Positions 16,756 to 28,145 are shown, numbered from the stretch's first letter. The stretch is 64,000 bases of DNA from Streptomyces sp. JH34 (GCF_029428875.1 NZ_JAJSOO010000001.1:3596001-3660000); one strand, 5' to 3'. A program made the numbers and translations. Notes: generated by a model from the letters alone, not told the origin.

Positions 16756-17193
16756 CGCAGGTCCTCCTCGACCATCCGTACACATCAATACTGCTCACCA
16801 TATGAGGATTGGGCACCTGTGCGAACGGCCAGGATCCGAAATCGCCCTCTCCTGACAGAAAGACCCGGCTTGCACCGCTCCGGCGTGAGTCGGCGGGCGC
16901 CTGAGAGGGGGGAGCACTGCACATCTCCCCGCGCGCCGGTCGCTCACTCCGTGGCGCGCATCCCTCGAACAGGTGAGTTGAGACCTCTTCGAGACATGGG
17001 CCATTCAGCAGGTACATGCGCGTCGATGCATGACACATTAATACTGACGCCCTCAACGTCCGTGATTACAAAGGCAATTACACCTTTATGATCATGCAGA
17101 AACGTGCCTGTCGATGGGTGCATATGCGACCGGCCCTACCCGACATCGGAGCCCTACTATCGGCTCGCCATGACAGCAGCAGGGAAGCACCAG
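16756..17193. other. Divergent intergenic region with a repeated 13-mer
   Basis: About 440 bp between the aminotransferase and LacI-family genes, AT-richer toward 17030-17100. CACATCAATACTG at 16781-16793 recurs with one change as CACATTAATACTG at 17034-17046. The first copy lies just upstream of the aminotransferase ribosome binding site. AAAGG-N8-CCTTT occurs near 17070. No reading frame here looks like a gene. Confidence 0.5.
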
Positions 17194-18282
17194 GTGAGCC
17201 GGACAGAGACGCCCCGGCGCAGCGGCCGACAGGGACGGGCGGGGATCCGGGACGTAGCCGCGGCGGCCGGAGTCTCCATCACGACCGTTTCCGACGCGCT
17301 CAACGGCAAGGGCAGGCTCCCGGACGCCACCCGCAGACATGTCCGCGAGGTCGCCGAGCGACTGGGCTACCGCCCGTCGGCGGCGGCCCGAACCCTCCGT
17401 ACCGGAAAGTCGGGTCTCATCGGCCTGACCGTGACCACGTACGGGGATGAACCTTTCACCTTCACCGAGTTCGCGTACTTCGCGGAGATGGCGAGAGCGG
17501 CCACCTCGGCCGCGCTGGCCCGCGGATACGCCCTCGTGATCCTTCCCGCGACCTCGCGCCACGACGTCTGGTCGAACGTCGCACTCGACGGCACGGTCGT
17601 CATCGACCCCTCCGACCAGGACCCGGTCGTCACCGAACTCGTGCGCCAGGGCCTGCCCGTCGTCTCCGACGGACGCCCGGCCGGCACCCTTCCGGTCACC
17701 GCCTGGGTCGACAACGACCACCGGGCCGCCGTCCTCGACCTCCTGGACCATCTCGCGGCCGCAGGGGCCCGCCGTATCGGACTGCTGACCGGAACGACCA
17801 CCGACACGTACACCCGGCTCTCCACCACCGCCTACCTCCACTGGTGCGAGCGGGTCGGTCAGGACCCCGTGTACGAGTCCTATCCGGCTCACGACCCCTG
17901 CGCCGGAGCGGTGGCCGCCGACCGCCTCCTCGCCCGCCCGGACCGCCCTGACGCCGTCTACGGGCTCTTCGACCCCAACGGCACGGACCTGCTCGCCGCG
18001 GCACGCCGCTACGGCCTGCGGGTCCCGGAGGACCTGCTGCTCGTCTGCTGCAGCGAATCCACCGTGTACGCGTCGACCGAACCCCCCATCACCACGCTCT
18101 CGCTGAAGCCCCGCAGGATCGGCACGGCGGTCGTCCAGCTCCTCATCGACGCCATCGAAGGGGTCGAACACGACGGTCCCGTGGAGCAGGTGATACCGAC
18201 GGAGCTCATCATCCGTACGTCCTCGCAACGGCGTCCACCGCGCACCACGGTCAGCGCTCCGCGATCCCCTGCCGGGGACTGA
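17194..18282 (+). CDS. LacI-family transcriptional regulator
   Basis: A 362-residue regulator. The N-terminal helix-turn-helix reads IRDVAAAAGVSITTVSDALNGKG at about residues 20-42, followed by a hinge RPSAAARTLRTGKSG and a periplasmic-binding-like effector domain. VSDALN replaces the commoner VSRALN in the recognition helix. The GTG at 17194 is preferred because AGGGAA lies 7 bases upstream; ATG at 17170 is the alternative, adding eight residues. It is divergent from the HisC-type gene and may control it or itself; the effector is unknown. Confidence 0.9.
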   Translation: MSRTETPRRSGRQGRAGIRDVAAAAGVSITTVSDALNGKGRLPDATRRHVREVAERLGYRPSAAARTLRTGKSGLIGLTVTTYGDEPFTFTEFAYFAEMARAATSAALARGYALVILPATSRHDVWSNVALDGTVVIDPSDQDPVVTELVRQGLPVVSDGRPAGTLPVTAWVDNDHRAAVLDLLDHLAAAGARRIGLLTGTTTDTYTRLSTTAYLHWCERVGQDPVYESYPAHDPCAGAVAADRLLARPDRPDAVYGLFDPNGTDLLAAARRYGLRVPEDLLLVCCSESTVYASTEPPITTLSLKPRRIGTAVVQLLIDAIEGVEHDGPVEQVIPTELIIRTSSQRRPPRTTVSAPRSPAGD

Positions 18283-18456
18283 TCGGGCGAATCCGGACCA
18301 AACGGCCGATTAACCAGGCGTGCGCACGGATTCACCACCCCTGGTGCGTCACACAGAACGATCCGCATTCCTATGATGGGCGCACGACACCGCGGACAGC
18401 CTCTACCAGGCAGGGACCGTCAGGTGTACGGAGGCGCGACGGTGGTGGAGGGGTCG

Positions 18457-19515
18457 ATGACTCAGGGGGCCGGTCAGGAACCCGTGGTGCGGACAGCGAC
18501 GTTGCGCGACTTCCGCGTACCGCCGTATGCGCAGGTGCCCATGGGGGCGCCCTTGCCGCACCCCGGCAACGTCGCGGTGGGCGACGAACCGCCGGAGGGG
18601 TACACCCCCACCGAGCGCGATCTGCCCGTGATCAACCGCGGCGACACCGTCCAGGTGCAGTCCGTTCCGGACGCCCGGCCCGCCGGCGAATCGGGCCGCG
18701 GTCCGCTGTTCGTCGTCGGTGACGTCCACGGCTATCTCGACGAGCTGATGGCCGCCCTGGGCGAGCAGGGCCTCGTCGACGCCGACGGCCGGTGGGCGGC
18801 CGGCAACGCCAGGCTCTGGTTCCTCGGTGACTTCACCGACCGCGGACCCGACGGCATCGGCGTCATCGACCTCGTCATGCGACTCTCCGCGGAGGCCGCG
18901 GCGGCCGGCGGGTACTGCAAGGCCCTCATGGGCAATCACGAACTGCTCCTGCTCGGCGCGAAGAGATTCGCCGACACCCCGGTGAACTCCGGGGCCGGGA
19001 CGGCGACGTTCCAGGCCGCGTGGCTGCTCAACGGCGGCCAGAAGACGGACATGGAACGGCTCCAGGACGTCCACCTGCAGTGGATGGCCCGGCTCGACGC
19101 GGTCGTCGAGGAGGACGGGCATCTGCTCATGCACTCCGACACCACGGCCTACCTCGAATACGGGACCACCATCGAGGACGTCAACGACACGGTGCACGCC
19201 ATTCTCACGCGGAACGACGCCGACGAGTGCTGGGACCTCTTCCGCAAACTCACGAAGCGGTTCGCCTTCCGTGACGAGGGCGGCGCACAGGCCGTTCGCG
19301 AACTGATGGCGACCTACGGCGGGCAGCGCGTCGTCCACGGCCACAGCCCCATCCCGTACCTGCTCGGCGAGGTCGGATCGGAGGAGGGCGAGGACGTCGC
19401 ACGGCCCGTGGTGGACGGTCCGCACGTCTACGCGGAGGGGCTCGCCATCGCCATGGACGGCGGAGTGACCATGGCCGGAAAGCTGCTGGTCGTCCAACTC
19501 CCCCTGCATACGTGA
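18457..19515 (+). CDS. Metallophosphoesterase (calcineurin-like)
   Basis: A protein of about 352 residues with a ~80-residue N-terminal extension followed by the calcineurin-like fold. Metal-binding motifs are GDVHG, GDFTDRG, GNHE and a late HGHSP, in the order expected for PPP-type phosphatases. An in-frame GTG at 18442 has a better-spaced GGAGG than the ATG used here (GGAGGGG 4 bases upstream), so the true start may be five codons earlier. The substrate could be a phosphoprotein or a nucleotide; the sequence does not settle it. It is monocistronic. Confidence 0.9.
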   Translation: MTQGAGQEPVVRTATLRDFRVPPYAQVPMGAPLPHPGNVAVGDEPPEGYTPTERDLPVINRGDTVQVQSVPDARPAGESGRGPLFVVGDVHGYLDELMAALGEQGLVDADGRWAAGNARLWFLGDFTDRGPDGIGVIDLVMRLSAEAAAAGGYCKALMGNHELLLLGAKRFADTPVNSGAGTATFQAAWLLNGGQKTDMERLQDVHLQWMARLDAVVEEDGHLLMHSDTTAYLEYGTTIEDVNDTVHAILTRNDADECWDLFRKLTKRFAFRDEGGAQAVRELMATYGGQRVVHGHSPIPYLLGEVGSEEGEDVARPVVDGPHVYAEGLAIAMDGGVTMAGKLLVVQLPLHT

Positions 19516-19696
19516 CAGTCGTCGGGGAAGGCACCTCACGACTCGACAGCGTCGGCGGGTTGGGCCTATTTCCGGAAACCCCCTGTCACCCTGTGCGGTA
19601 GGCGCTCTACCATCGGCGTATCAGTAGCAGGCTCTCCTCCGTTTCCGCCTGATCACCCGGCCGCGCCGCCGGTCAGGCCCTACGGAGCATCGGGGG

Positions 19697-20521
19697 ATGC
19701 ACATGAAAAGCGCTCCGCACCTGCTGGCCGAGGACCGCCCCGAATACGAGCGGATCCTTGCCGACGCACTGCGTCATGCTCACGAACGACCGGATCTGGA
19801 CGGAGTGGGCGACCGCCTCAACACGGAACAGCTGCGGACGATGGCGCTCGACGCCACGCCCCTGATAACCGCGGCCGCGGCCACCGAGTACAAGCACTAC
19901 GTGAAGGTCCGCGCCGAGTCGCGCGGACCGGAGGACCCGGAAACCCACGCCTCCGTCCTCGAACCTGCCACGGACGAGGCCGCTGCCACGGGTGCCGGTA
20001 CCCTCGCGGTCATCGCCGTCCTGGCTCCCGTCCTCGCGGCCACGGCCGCCTCGATATTCCTGCTGGTCGGGTACTCCATGAAGGCACTCGATCCCGCCCC
20101 GGCCTTCGCCGGGACGATGGTCGCCGCCGGGTGGTTCTTCGCTGCCGTCGCCGCCGCCGCCATCCTCGTGGCCGCGATCGGGCTCCTCGTCACCGCCCTG
20201 CGCAACGGCGCCAACGCGCTGCCCGCCGTGGACGAGGAGGAGGAACTGCCCGAGGACGTGGCGCGTGCCCGGGAGGCCTGGCGCCACGCCCTGCTGGAGC
20301 GCGGCATCCTGCCCTTCCTCCGGGACTCGCTGGCCGACCCGACCGCCGGCCCCGCCTCACGGACGCCGCATCGCTCGGCCGACCGGATACCGAAGATCGG
20401 TTACAGCAGACCGGAATTCTCCGGTCCGGGGAACGGCCCCTCGGCCGGCCCCCGTCCGACCTTCACCAGCCCCGACTTCACCAGCCCGGACTTCGGCGGC
20501 CCCGAGCACCGGCCGGAGTGA
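19697..20521 (+). CDS. Hypothetical two-TM membrane protein
   Basis: A 274-residue protein conserved at this position in Streptomyces but of unknown function. An N-terminal cytosolic part (residues 1-95) includes EYKHYVKVRAES. Two long hydrophobic helices (about 100-128 and 138-166) follow. Then comes an acidic segment EEEELPEDVARAREAW and a charged helix, and a Pro/Ser/Gly-rich tail with the repeated unit FTSPDF. ATG at 19697 or 19703 could be the start. Tail composition suggests a disordered cytosolic end. It converges with the broken Ig-like gene. Confidence 0.8.
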   Translation: MHMKSAPHLLAEDRPEYERILADALRHAHERPDLDGVGDRLNTEQLRTMALDATPLITAAAATEYKHYVKVRAESRGPEDPETHASVLEPATDEAAATGAGTLAVIAVLAPVLAATAASIFLLVGYSMKALDPAPAFAGTMVAAGWFFAAVAAAAILVAAIGLLVTALRNGANALPAVDEEEELPEDVARAREAWRHALLERGILPFLRDSLADPTAGPASRTPHRSADRIPKIGYSRPEFSGPGNGPSAGPRPTFTSPDFTSPDFGGPEHRPE

Positions 20522-20578
20522 CCCGGCAAGGCGACCGCCGTGCCGGGCCGACATCGCTGCGCACGGCAGCCGCCCTCC

Positions 20579-20806
20579 TCAGCCCTCGGTCACGGTGATC
20601 ACCAGCGGCCCACCCGGCACGGGTGAGCCGTTGCCGCTGGGATAGCCGTACGGCGATCGCTGACCGGCCACGTCCGTGAGCGTGAAGCCCACCGTGTAGT
20701 CCCCCGGGGCCAGCCCGTCGGGCAGTGGCACGCTGAGCACGAGCTCCCCGCTCGGGACCGAGTGGAGCCCACCCGACTCCCCACCGACCGAGGCGCGGTC
20801 GGCGTC
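20579..20806 (-). pseudogene. C-terminal 75 codons of the Ig-like secreted protein, after an in-frame TAA
   Basis: Directly after the TAA at 20807-20809 the same reading frame stays open for 75 codons and ends at TGA 20579-20581. It encodes a plausible final beta-sandwich strand set, including GELVLSVPLPDGLAPGDYTV, GFTLTDVAGQRSPYG and LVITVTEG. Codon use keeps the G/C third-position bias. I therefore read it as the original C-terminus of the upstream gene, cut off by a nonsense change. Confidence 0.75.
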
Positions 20807-22189
20807 TTAGATCGTGAGGCTGAACTGACCGATCCCGACGAACGACTTCACATCGAGAGTGAGCCGTACACGCGTCGGCAGCGACGCCGTGGTCACGGTG
20901 TTCGTCGCCAGTCGGGCGGAGCTGACCACAGGGGGCTCACCGGCCGCTATCTGCCGGGCGACCAGATCCAGGACCGGCCCGTGGAAGGCCGCGCCGTAGG
21001 CCGCCGCGTTCCCGGCGCCGTCGGTGATGCCGATTCCGGTGACGCCGCACTCCCGGGTATGGACGGGCGGCACACTGGCCTTGACCGAGACCGTGCCGTC
21101 GGCCGCGACCACCGGGTCCGCCGTGACCGATCCCCCGCAACTCAGCAGCACGGTGACGGACGCGATGCCCGCCCGGGCGCCGACGGGGCGCATGGTGACC
21201 GTCAGCGGGGCCATGCCGTTCCAGTTGTTGTACTCCTCCGGACTGACCGAGAAGTCCGTGGCCGAGAGCGTGCTGTTCTGCGTCACGTGCACGGGCCCCT
21301 TGGTCAGGCCGCCCGAGGTGCTCACGTTGCCCACGGCGTCGACGAGCTCGACCTCGGTGACGGACCAAGTCCCTGCCGGTGCGCCGACGGGGATGGTGAC
21401 GTCAACGGTGCAGCTCACGTCCTTCGTGTCGAAAGCAGGCCACTCCCCGCACATGAGGTAGCCGTCCTGATCCGTGACGAGACCGAATCCGGTGACGACC
21501 GTGCCCCCTCCCGATCCACGGAGAGTGATCTTCCCTTCGTGGAAACCCGACTCCGCGTCGGTCACGTTGATCCTGTACCGCTTCGTGACGGAGGTCTCGG
21601 CGTTGTACCCGTAGTCCTGCTCGTCGTAGTGGAGCGCCAACGAGTTGTGGCCGGGGCCTGTCGCGTCGACCAGTGACCGGGCCTCGAAGTCCGCACCGAA
21701 TCGGGCGAGCTTCTTCCACCCGAGTGTGAGCCTGCCCCCCTGGTCGTCCTCGGCGGTGAAACGGACGACGGCCCAGCGGGCATCGGGTGCGTCGGAGTAC
21801 TGCGGCACGCGGAACGCGTGGCTGTAGTCGGCCTTCGCGATCGTGCCACCGGTCGGATCCGCCTCATAGGGCCACCGCGGCTGAAAGCTGAAGCTGATGT
21901 CGTGCGGCGCCCCCTTCGGACGTCCGTCGGCAGCCACCTGCTGCACCGTGACGTGCCCGGTCATGTCGGTCGCAGCCGCGTTCACGTCCGCCACGGTCCA
22001 GTTGATGTCGACCGTCGCGTCATCCGACGTGGCATCGACTGAATCCGGCGTGACGGAGAGCGCCGTCACACGCAACGGATTTCCCCGCTCCGCCGCCTGT
22101 GCGGCCCCCGTTCCGGTCGTCGCGAACAACAGCATTCCGACTGCGGTGGCGATTCCGCGCATCGCCAAAAGTCTCGATTTCTGGCCCAT
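20807..22189 (-). CDS. Secreted Ig-like/bacterial surface protein, prematurely stopped
   Basis: A 460-residue exported protein. The N-terminus MGQKSRLLAMRG plus a hydrophobic core and AQAAERG is a Sec signal peptide with cleavage probably after AQA. The mature part contains several Ig-like or fibronectin-like beta-sandwich repeats with the recurring phrases VTDAESGF, VELVDAVGNVS and GITDGAGNAA. ATG at 22189 has GGGGAGGG 8-9 bases upstream. The frame ends in TAA, rare in this genome, in the middle of a beta strand (FSLTI), and continues open for 75 codons beyond. The product, if stable, lacks its last domain strand. The function is unknown; an extracellular structural or binding role is likely. 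Confidence 0.8.
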   Translation of the reverse strand: MGQKSRLLAMRGIATAVGMLLFATTGTGAAQAAERGNPLRVTALSVTPDSVDATSDDATVDINWTVADVNAAATDMTGHVTVQQVAADGRPKGAPHDISFSFQPRWPYEADPTGGTIAKADYSHAFRVPQYSDAPDARWAVVRFTAEDDQGGRLTLGWKKLARFGADFEARSLVDATGPGHNSLALHYDEQDYGYNAETSVTKRYRINVTDAESGFHEGKITLRGSGGGTVVTGFGLVTDQDGYLMCGEWPAFDTKDVSCTVDVTIPVGAPAGTWSVTEVELVDAVGNVSTSGGLTKGPVHVTQNSTLSATDFSVSPEEYNNWNGMAPLTVTMRPVGARAGIASVTVLLSCGGSVTADPVVAADGTVSVKASVPPVHTRECGVTGIGITDGAGNAAAYGAAFHGPVLDLVARQIAAGEPPVVSSARLATNTVTTASLPTRVRLTLDVKSFVGIGQFSLTI

Positions 22190-22386
22190 GCCAGCAAGCC
22201 CTCCCCGGTTTTCTGCAACATGCGGGCCAGCGGATGCTATCGAGTAGCGCCTCCGAAGAAGGCCCAAGGGGGCAGAGGACACACGCCTGCGGGGCTGCCG
22301 GACCGCACCGGTCCCGCAACCCGAGGCGCCGGACGGCGCCGCTCCGGAGGCAGTGGTCCCTTCGGAGCAGCGCCGGCCCGCGGAGG

Positions 22387-24361
<1,975 letters not shown>

Positions 24362-24441
24362 TGTACAGATGTGGCTCCACGCTAGCCCCCTTTCTGGCGT
24401 GCTGGCCAGAGGGCCTCCCCGGTTCTTGGGATGATCGCCGG

Positions 24442-25797
24442 GTGACGTCCCCCGGAAGCGCCCCCGAATCCACCGGCCACGCGACAGGCAGCACACAGAG
24501 CCATGTGCACGCCCACAGCCACAACCACGGTCCGGCCGCGCCCGTATCCAAGCACCTGCGCAAGGTCATCGCGGCGGTGGTGATTCCCTTCGCGACCGCC
24601 GTTCTGGTCGGCCTCGTGGCGTTCTGGCCCGGCGGCGCTCCCGCCCATGAACGCACCGGCGTCGGGTTCGACCGGCAGACCCAGGACGGGCGGGTGACGA
24701 AGGTCGTGTCGGTCGACTGCGCCGACGTCAACGCCTCGCAGGTACCGCCGACCGGCGACACCTCGACACCGTCGGGACGGGAGGCCGTCAACGAGCAGTC
24801 GGGACAGTGCAAGAAGGCCACCGTCGAAGTGACGACCGGCAAGGACAAGGGCCGTACGTTCGTCGAGGTCGTCCAGCCCGATGCTCCCCGGCAACTGCGC
24901 GAGGGCCAGGGCGTGGTCGTGGCGTACGCGCCCGACGCGCCCCGGGACCTGCAGTACTCGGTCACCGATGTGGACCGCACGGTCCCGATGGCGCTGCTCG
25001 CCGGGATGTTCGCCCTCGCGGTGGTCGCCGTGGGCAGGCTGCGCGGGCTGATGGCGCTGATCGCTCTCGCCGTCTCCTTCGGCGTGCTGACCCTGTTCAT
25101 CCTGCCGGCGATCCTTCAGGGATCGAATCCACTGGTCGTGGCGGTGATCGGCTCCAGTGCGATCATGCTGATCGCCCTCTACACCTGCCACGGACTGACG
25201 GCCCGCACCTCCGTCGCCGTCATCGGCACGCTCATCTCGCTGCTGCTGATCGGGCTGCTGGGTTCGCTCTTCATCGGGTGGGCCAGCCTGTCCGGGAACA
25301 CCGATGACAACACCGGCCTCATCCACGGGCTGTATCCGGACATCGACATGAGTGGCCTGCTCCTGGCCGGTGTGATCATCGGCTCGCTCGGCGTACTGGA
25401 CGACGTGACCGTCACCCAGACGTCAGCGGTCTGGGAACTGCACCAGGCCGACCCGACGATGGGCGTGCGCCGGCTCTACCGCGCGGGCATCCGGATCGGG
25501 CGCGACCACATCGCCTCGGTCGTCAACACGCTCGTGCTCGCCTATGCGGGCGCGGCCCTTCCGCTGCTGCTGCTCTTCTCGATCGCGCAGAGCAGCGTGG
25601 GCACCGTCGCGAACAGCGAACTGGTCGCGGAGGAGATCGTACGGACGCTGGTCGGATCGATCGGGCTGGTCGCCTCGGTGCCGGTGACGACGGTGCTCGC
25701 GGCCCTGGTGGTCTCCGCGGACCGCACGGGGCTCGGCGTGGAAGCCGGAGCTCCCGCACCCGCACGGACCGGGAGGGGACGACGCCGCAAGGCATGA
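24442..25797 (+). CDS. YibE/F-family membrane protein
   Basis: A 451-residue membrane protein. A histidine-rich N-terminus (HVHAHSHNHG) precedes one transmembrane helix near residue 38-58 and an extracytoplasmic domain with two Cys. Residue about 175 onward shows seven or so hydrophobic helices typical of YibE/F, with the phrase DDVTVTQTSAVWEL before the last ones. GTG at 24442 is the most sensible start; no strong ribosome binding site is seen. The family has no established biochemical role. Transcription starts divergently from thiC; both promoters must lie in about 80 bp between the riboswitch and this gene. The C-terminus is basic (GRGRRRKA). Confidence 0.85.
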   Translation: MTSPGSAPESTGHATGSTQSHVHAHSHNHGPAAPVSKHLRKVIAAVVIPFATAVLVGLVAFWPGGAPAHERTGVGFDRQTQDGRVTKVVSVDCADVNASQVPPTGDTSTPSGREAVNEQSGQCKKATVEVTTGKDKGRTFVEVVQPDAPRQLREGQGVVVAYAPDAPRDLQYSVTDVDRTVPMALLAGMFALAVVAVGRLRGLMALIALAVSFGVLTLFILPAILQGSNPLVVAVIGSSAIMLIALYTCHGLTARTSVAVIGTLISLLLIGLLGSLFIGWASLSGNTDDNTGLIHGLYPDIDMSGLLLAGVIIGSLGVLDDVTVTQTSAVWELHQADPTMGVRRLYRAGIRIGRDHIASVVNTLVLAYAGAALPLLLLFSIAQSSVGTVANSELVAEEIVRTLVGSIGLVASVPVTTVLAALVVSADRTGLGVEAGAPAPARTGRGRRRKA

Positions 25798-25860
25798 GCC
25801 GGGACACCGGACGTATGGACCCGGGTCGCCGGCACTCGGTGTTCAGCCGGATCCTCGTGT

Positions 25861-26298
25861 TCAGCCGGCGTTCTGTTCCTTGGCGAGGATGCGGCCCAGC
25901 GCCTCTTCCAGATTGCCGTCGAAGTCACCCAGCGTGTGCTCCTGCCCGAGTGGGACCAGCTTGTCCGTCCGATCGAGAAAGGCCACAAGAGGTGCCGTGC
26001 CGGCCCTGAAGAGCGCTCGGTCCGCGCCGACCTGAAGGCGGATGTGTACATCCGACAGCCCTTCGGGCTCGATCGGGCCGATGTGCACATCGCCGTCACC
26101 ACTGGGGCTGTTGAGGCCGTCGAGCAGCAGCTCACGGCCGAAGGCCCACGTGACGGGGGCGTCACCGGGCAGGTGGAAGGTCATCCGGATCGCATACGGA
26201 TCGCTGACCTCGTACCGGAGCTCCACCGGAATACGGAAGGAGAGCTCCTCTGAGACGAGGAAGCTCATCATGACCTCTGCTTGAACCGACTCGCGCAT
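25861..26298 (-). CDS. ssgA: SsgA, sporulation-specific cell-division activator
   Basis: A 145-residue SsgA-like protein. Landmark segments are VMMSFLVSEELSFRIPVELRY, DPYAIRMTFHLPGD, VTWAFGRELLLDG and GDGDVHIGP. Its identity as SsgA itself rather than a paralogue rests on these near-invariant stretches and on the neighbouring ssgR. SsgA stimulates sporulation septation, with SsgB and FtsZ. The start at 26298 (MRESVQAEV) is used; the shorter MMSF start nine residues later also exists. It lies 101 bp downstream of ssgR, whose product activates its transcription in S. coelicolor. Confidence 0.94.
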   Translation of the reverse strand: MRESVQAEVMMSFLVSEELSFRIPVELRYEVSDPYAIRMTFHLPGDAPVTWAFGRELLLDGLNSPSGDGDVHIGPIEPEGLSDVHIRLQVGADRALFRAGTAPLVAFLDRTDKLVPLGQEHTLGDFDGNLEEALGRILAKEQNAG

Positions 26299-26399
26299 CG
26301 TTCAACCCCGCAGTAGATGAAACTGGCCAGGAATGATCCCCCATGGCCCTATTGACGCCATCGTGGTGCACGCGATAGCAGATCACAAGGAGTGATTTT

Positions 26400-27167
26400 T
26401 CAGATACTGATAGAGAACACGAACGAGCGCAAGAGGTCGGTCACTTCGCAGCGTAGTTGTTCGACTGCGGGGAGCAACCGTTCTTCCTGGTGCAGAGGAA
26501 GAGAAACAGCCATGGCCGCGACGGCGGAACCGACAGTGATCGGAATGGCCGCACAGACCGTCCCCATGGCGTACTCCTGCCGTTCGACGACAGGTTCGGT
26601 ACGTTTCATCGATCTCAGCCGGTTCAGCAGCGCCTGACGGTCCCTAACGGAGTACCGCGTCAGCGGCCGGACGGGGTGCCGGTCCAGATGATCCTCGCGC
26701 GCACGCTCGTCGAGCTGCCCGAGAAGACACTGCCCGAGGGCGTGGGCGTGGCCCGTCTCGCGGAACGAGGCCCATTCGCGCACCGCGGGGGCGGCAGGAG
26801 CGTCGGCAACGGCGACCATCTCGATCTCGCCGTCCTTGTACAGGGCGCAGTACACAGGGGCGCCGATGGCGTGCGCCCAGTGCGCGAGCGAGTCGACGAT
26901 CACTCCGGGGCGCGGAGTGGCGGGACCTCCACCCAACCGCTCGGCCGCGGCACCGAACAGGAAGACGCCGTTCTCCCTGCGGAGATATCCCTCGTGGGTC
27001 AGGGTCCGCAGAAGGTGGTAGGCCGTGGGGAGGGGGAGCCCGGCCTCACGGGCGAGCTGCTTCGCCGGCGCCCCGTCCCGATGGGTACCCACGGCCTCCA
27101 TAAGTCTCAACGCCCGCTGAACCGAACCGATCAACGTCGGGACAGCGGTACTCGATGCCGTGGTCAC
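26400..27167 (-). CDS. ssgR: SsgR, IclR-family activator of ssgA
   Basis: A 255-residue IclR-type regulator. The N-terminal winged helix-turn-helix covers about residues 15-75 (QRALRLMEAVGTH, AKQLAREAGLPLPTAYHLLRTL, GYLRREN). The effector domain follows (VIDSLAHWAHAIGAPVY). Linked to ssgA and transcribed in the same direction, it corresponds to SsgR, the activator needed for developmental ssgA expression. An 18-bp near-palindrome lies about 200 bp upstream of the start. Confidence 0.92.
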   Translation of the reverse strand: MTTASSTAVPTLIGSVQRALRLMEAVGTHRDGAPAKQLAREAGLPLPTAYHLLRTLTHEGYLRRENGVFLFGAAAERLGGGPATPRPGVIVDSLAHWAHAIGAPVYCALYKDGEIEMVAVADAPAAPAVREWASFRETGHAHALGQCLLGQLDERAREDHLDRHPVRPLTRYSVRDRQALLNRLRSMKRTEPVVERQEYAMGTVCAAIPITVGSAVAAMAVSLPLHQEERLLPAVEQLRCEVTDLLRSFVFSISI

Positions 27168-27370
27168 AGGTCACCCCCGGGCATGGTGACGGGCCGTCAG
27201 CCCTCCCGCGGGGGCCGCCCCCACGGGCCCGCCGCGAGCCTGGGGTCCGGAGACCGGACGGTCGCACAAACCACTGGGCAGGATGGTGACAGACCGTCAT
27301 TTCCCAGCTGGCGGCAGCGATACGTCACTGTATCCGCACGTTCAGTCACGAGTGAGGTTTCGTCCTTGAC

Positions 27371-27388
27371 TTAGCTCAGCTGGGCTAA
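27371..27388. promoter_or_regulatory. Near-palindrome upstream of ssgR
   Basis: TTAGCTCAGCTGGGCTAA is an 18-bp inverted repeat with a single mismatched pair. It lies in the region between the DUF5326-type gene and ssgR, about 205 bp before the ssgR start, and could be an operator or a weak terminator. It is not assigned to a known regulator. Confidence 0.4.
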
Positions 27389-27454
27389 TCGCCGAATACG
27401 TGACCTGTCACCCGCTCCGCGTACACGCTGTGACCACGTGTCCGCGCCGTACTC

Positions 27455-27670
27455 CTACCAGCCGCCGCCCCCGGACGAGGACGTGAACTTCCGGACGACA
27501 AAGATCAGGCCACCCACGAGGACGACGAGCACCAGGACCTTGAACAGCAGCCCGATGACGAAGCCGACCACGCTGGCGATCAGGCCTCCGAACACGACGA
27601 TCACGATGAGGGGCACCGCGATCCACTTCACCCACCAGGGCATCCCCGCGAAAATCTCCCGCACCGCCAT
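27455..27670 (-). CDS. DUF5326-like small membrane protein
   Basis: A 71-residue protein beginning MAVREIFAGMPWWVKWIAVP. Two hydrophobic helices (about 14-37 and 40-60) are followed by a short basic and glycine/serine-rich tail SSSGGGGW. The arrangement fits the small Streptomyces DUF5326 family, of unknown function. ATG at 27670 is used; GTG one codon earlier is possible. It lies upstream of ssgR on the same strand, separated by almost 290 bp. Confidence 0.8.
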   Translation of the reverse strand: MAVREIFAGMPWWVKWIAVPLIVIVVFGGLIASVVGFVIGLLFKVLVLVVLVGGLIFVVRKFTSSSGGGGW

Positions 27671-27827
27671 CACCGCTACCTCGTCTCTGTGAGTTCCTGC
27701 TCCGATGCTAGAGGCGAGGGGGTGGCCGTCGGGGGCCCGGGAGCCCTTGAAGTCCCCTGAGTGATCCCCTAGGGAACGTCGGGACTCCGGGCTCCCGGTA
27801 CCGGCGGAGATCATGGGAGACCGACGC

Positions 27828-28145
27828 TCAGCCCTCCGGCGGGGAGAAGATCACCATCACCCGGAGATCCTCGGTGATGTGGTGGAACTTGTGGGCGACC
27901 CCGGCGGGCACGTACACGACGCTCCCCCGTCCCACCTGGGTGGTCTCGGTGCCGACCGTGATCGAGGCCCTGCCGCTGACGACGAAGTACACCTCGTCCT
28001 GCTGGTGCGGCTGTTGGGGGTCGAGCGCGCCGGCGTCCAGGGCGTAGAGGCCGACGGACATGTTGCGTTCCCGGACGAACTGCAGATAGGCCCCGTCGTT
28101 GGCGGCGCGTTCCGCCTCCAGCTCGTCCAGTCTGAATGCCTTCAT
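27828..28145 (-). CDS. Single-domain cupin protein
   Basis: A 105-residue cupin. The metal-site motifs are PHQQDEVYFVVSGRASI (motif 1, with His/Gln/Glu) and VPAGVAHKFHHI (motif 2). Such single cupins may be dioxygenases, isomerases or sensors; nothing here decides. ATG at 28145 starts MKAFRLDELEAER. Divergent from the holin-family gene. Confidence 0.88.
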   Translation of the reverse strand: MKAFRLDELEAERAANDGAYLQFVRERNMSVGLYALDAGALDPQQPHQQDEVYFVVSGRASITVGTETTQVGRGSVVYVPAGVAHKFHHITEDLRVMVIFSPPEG

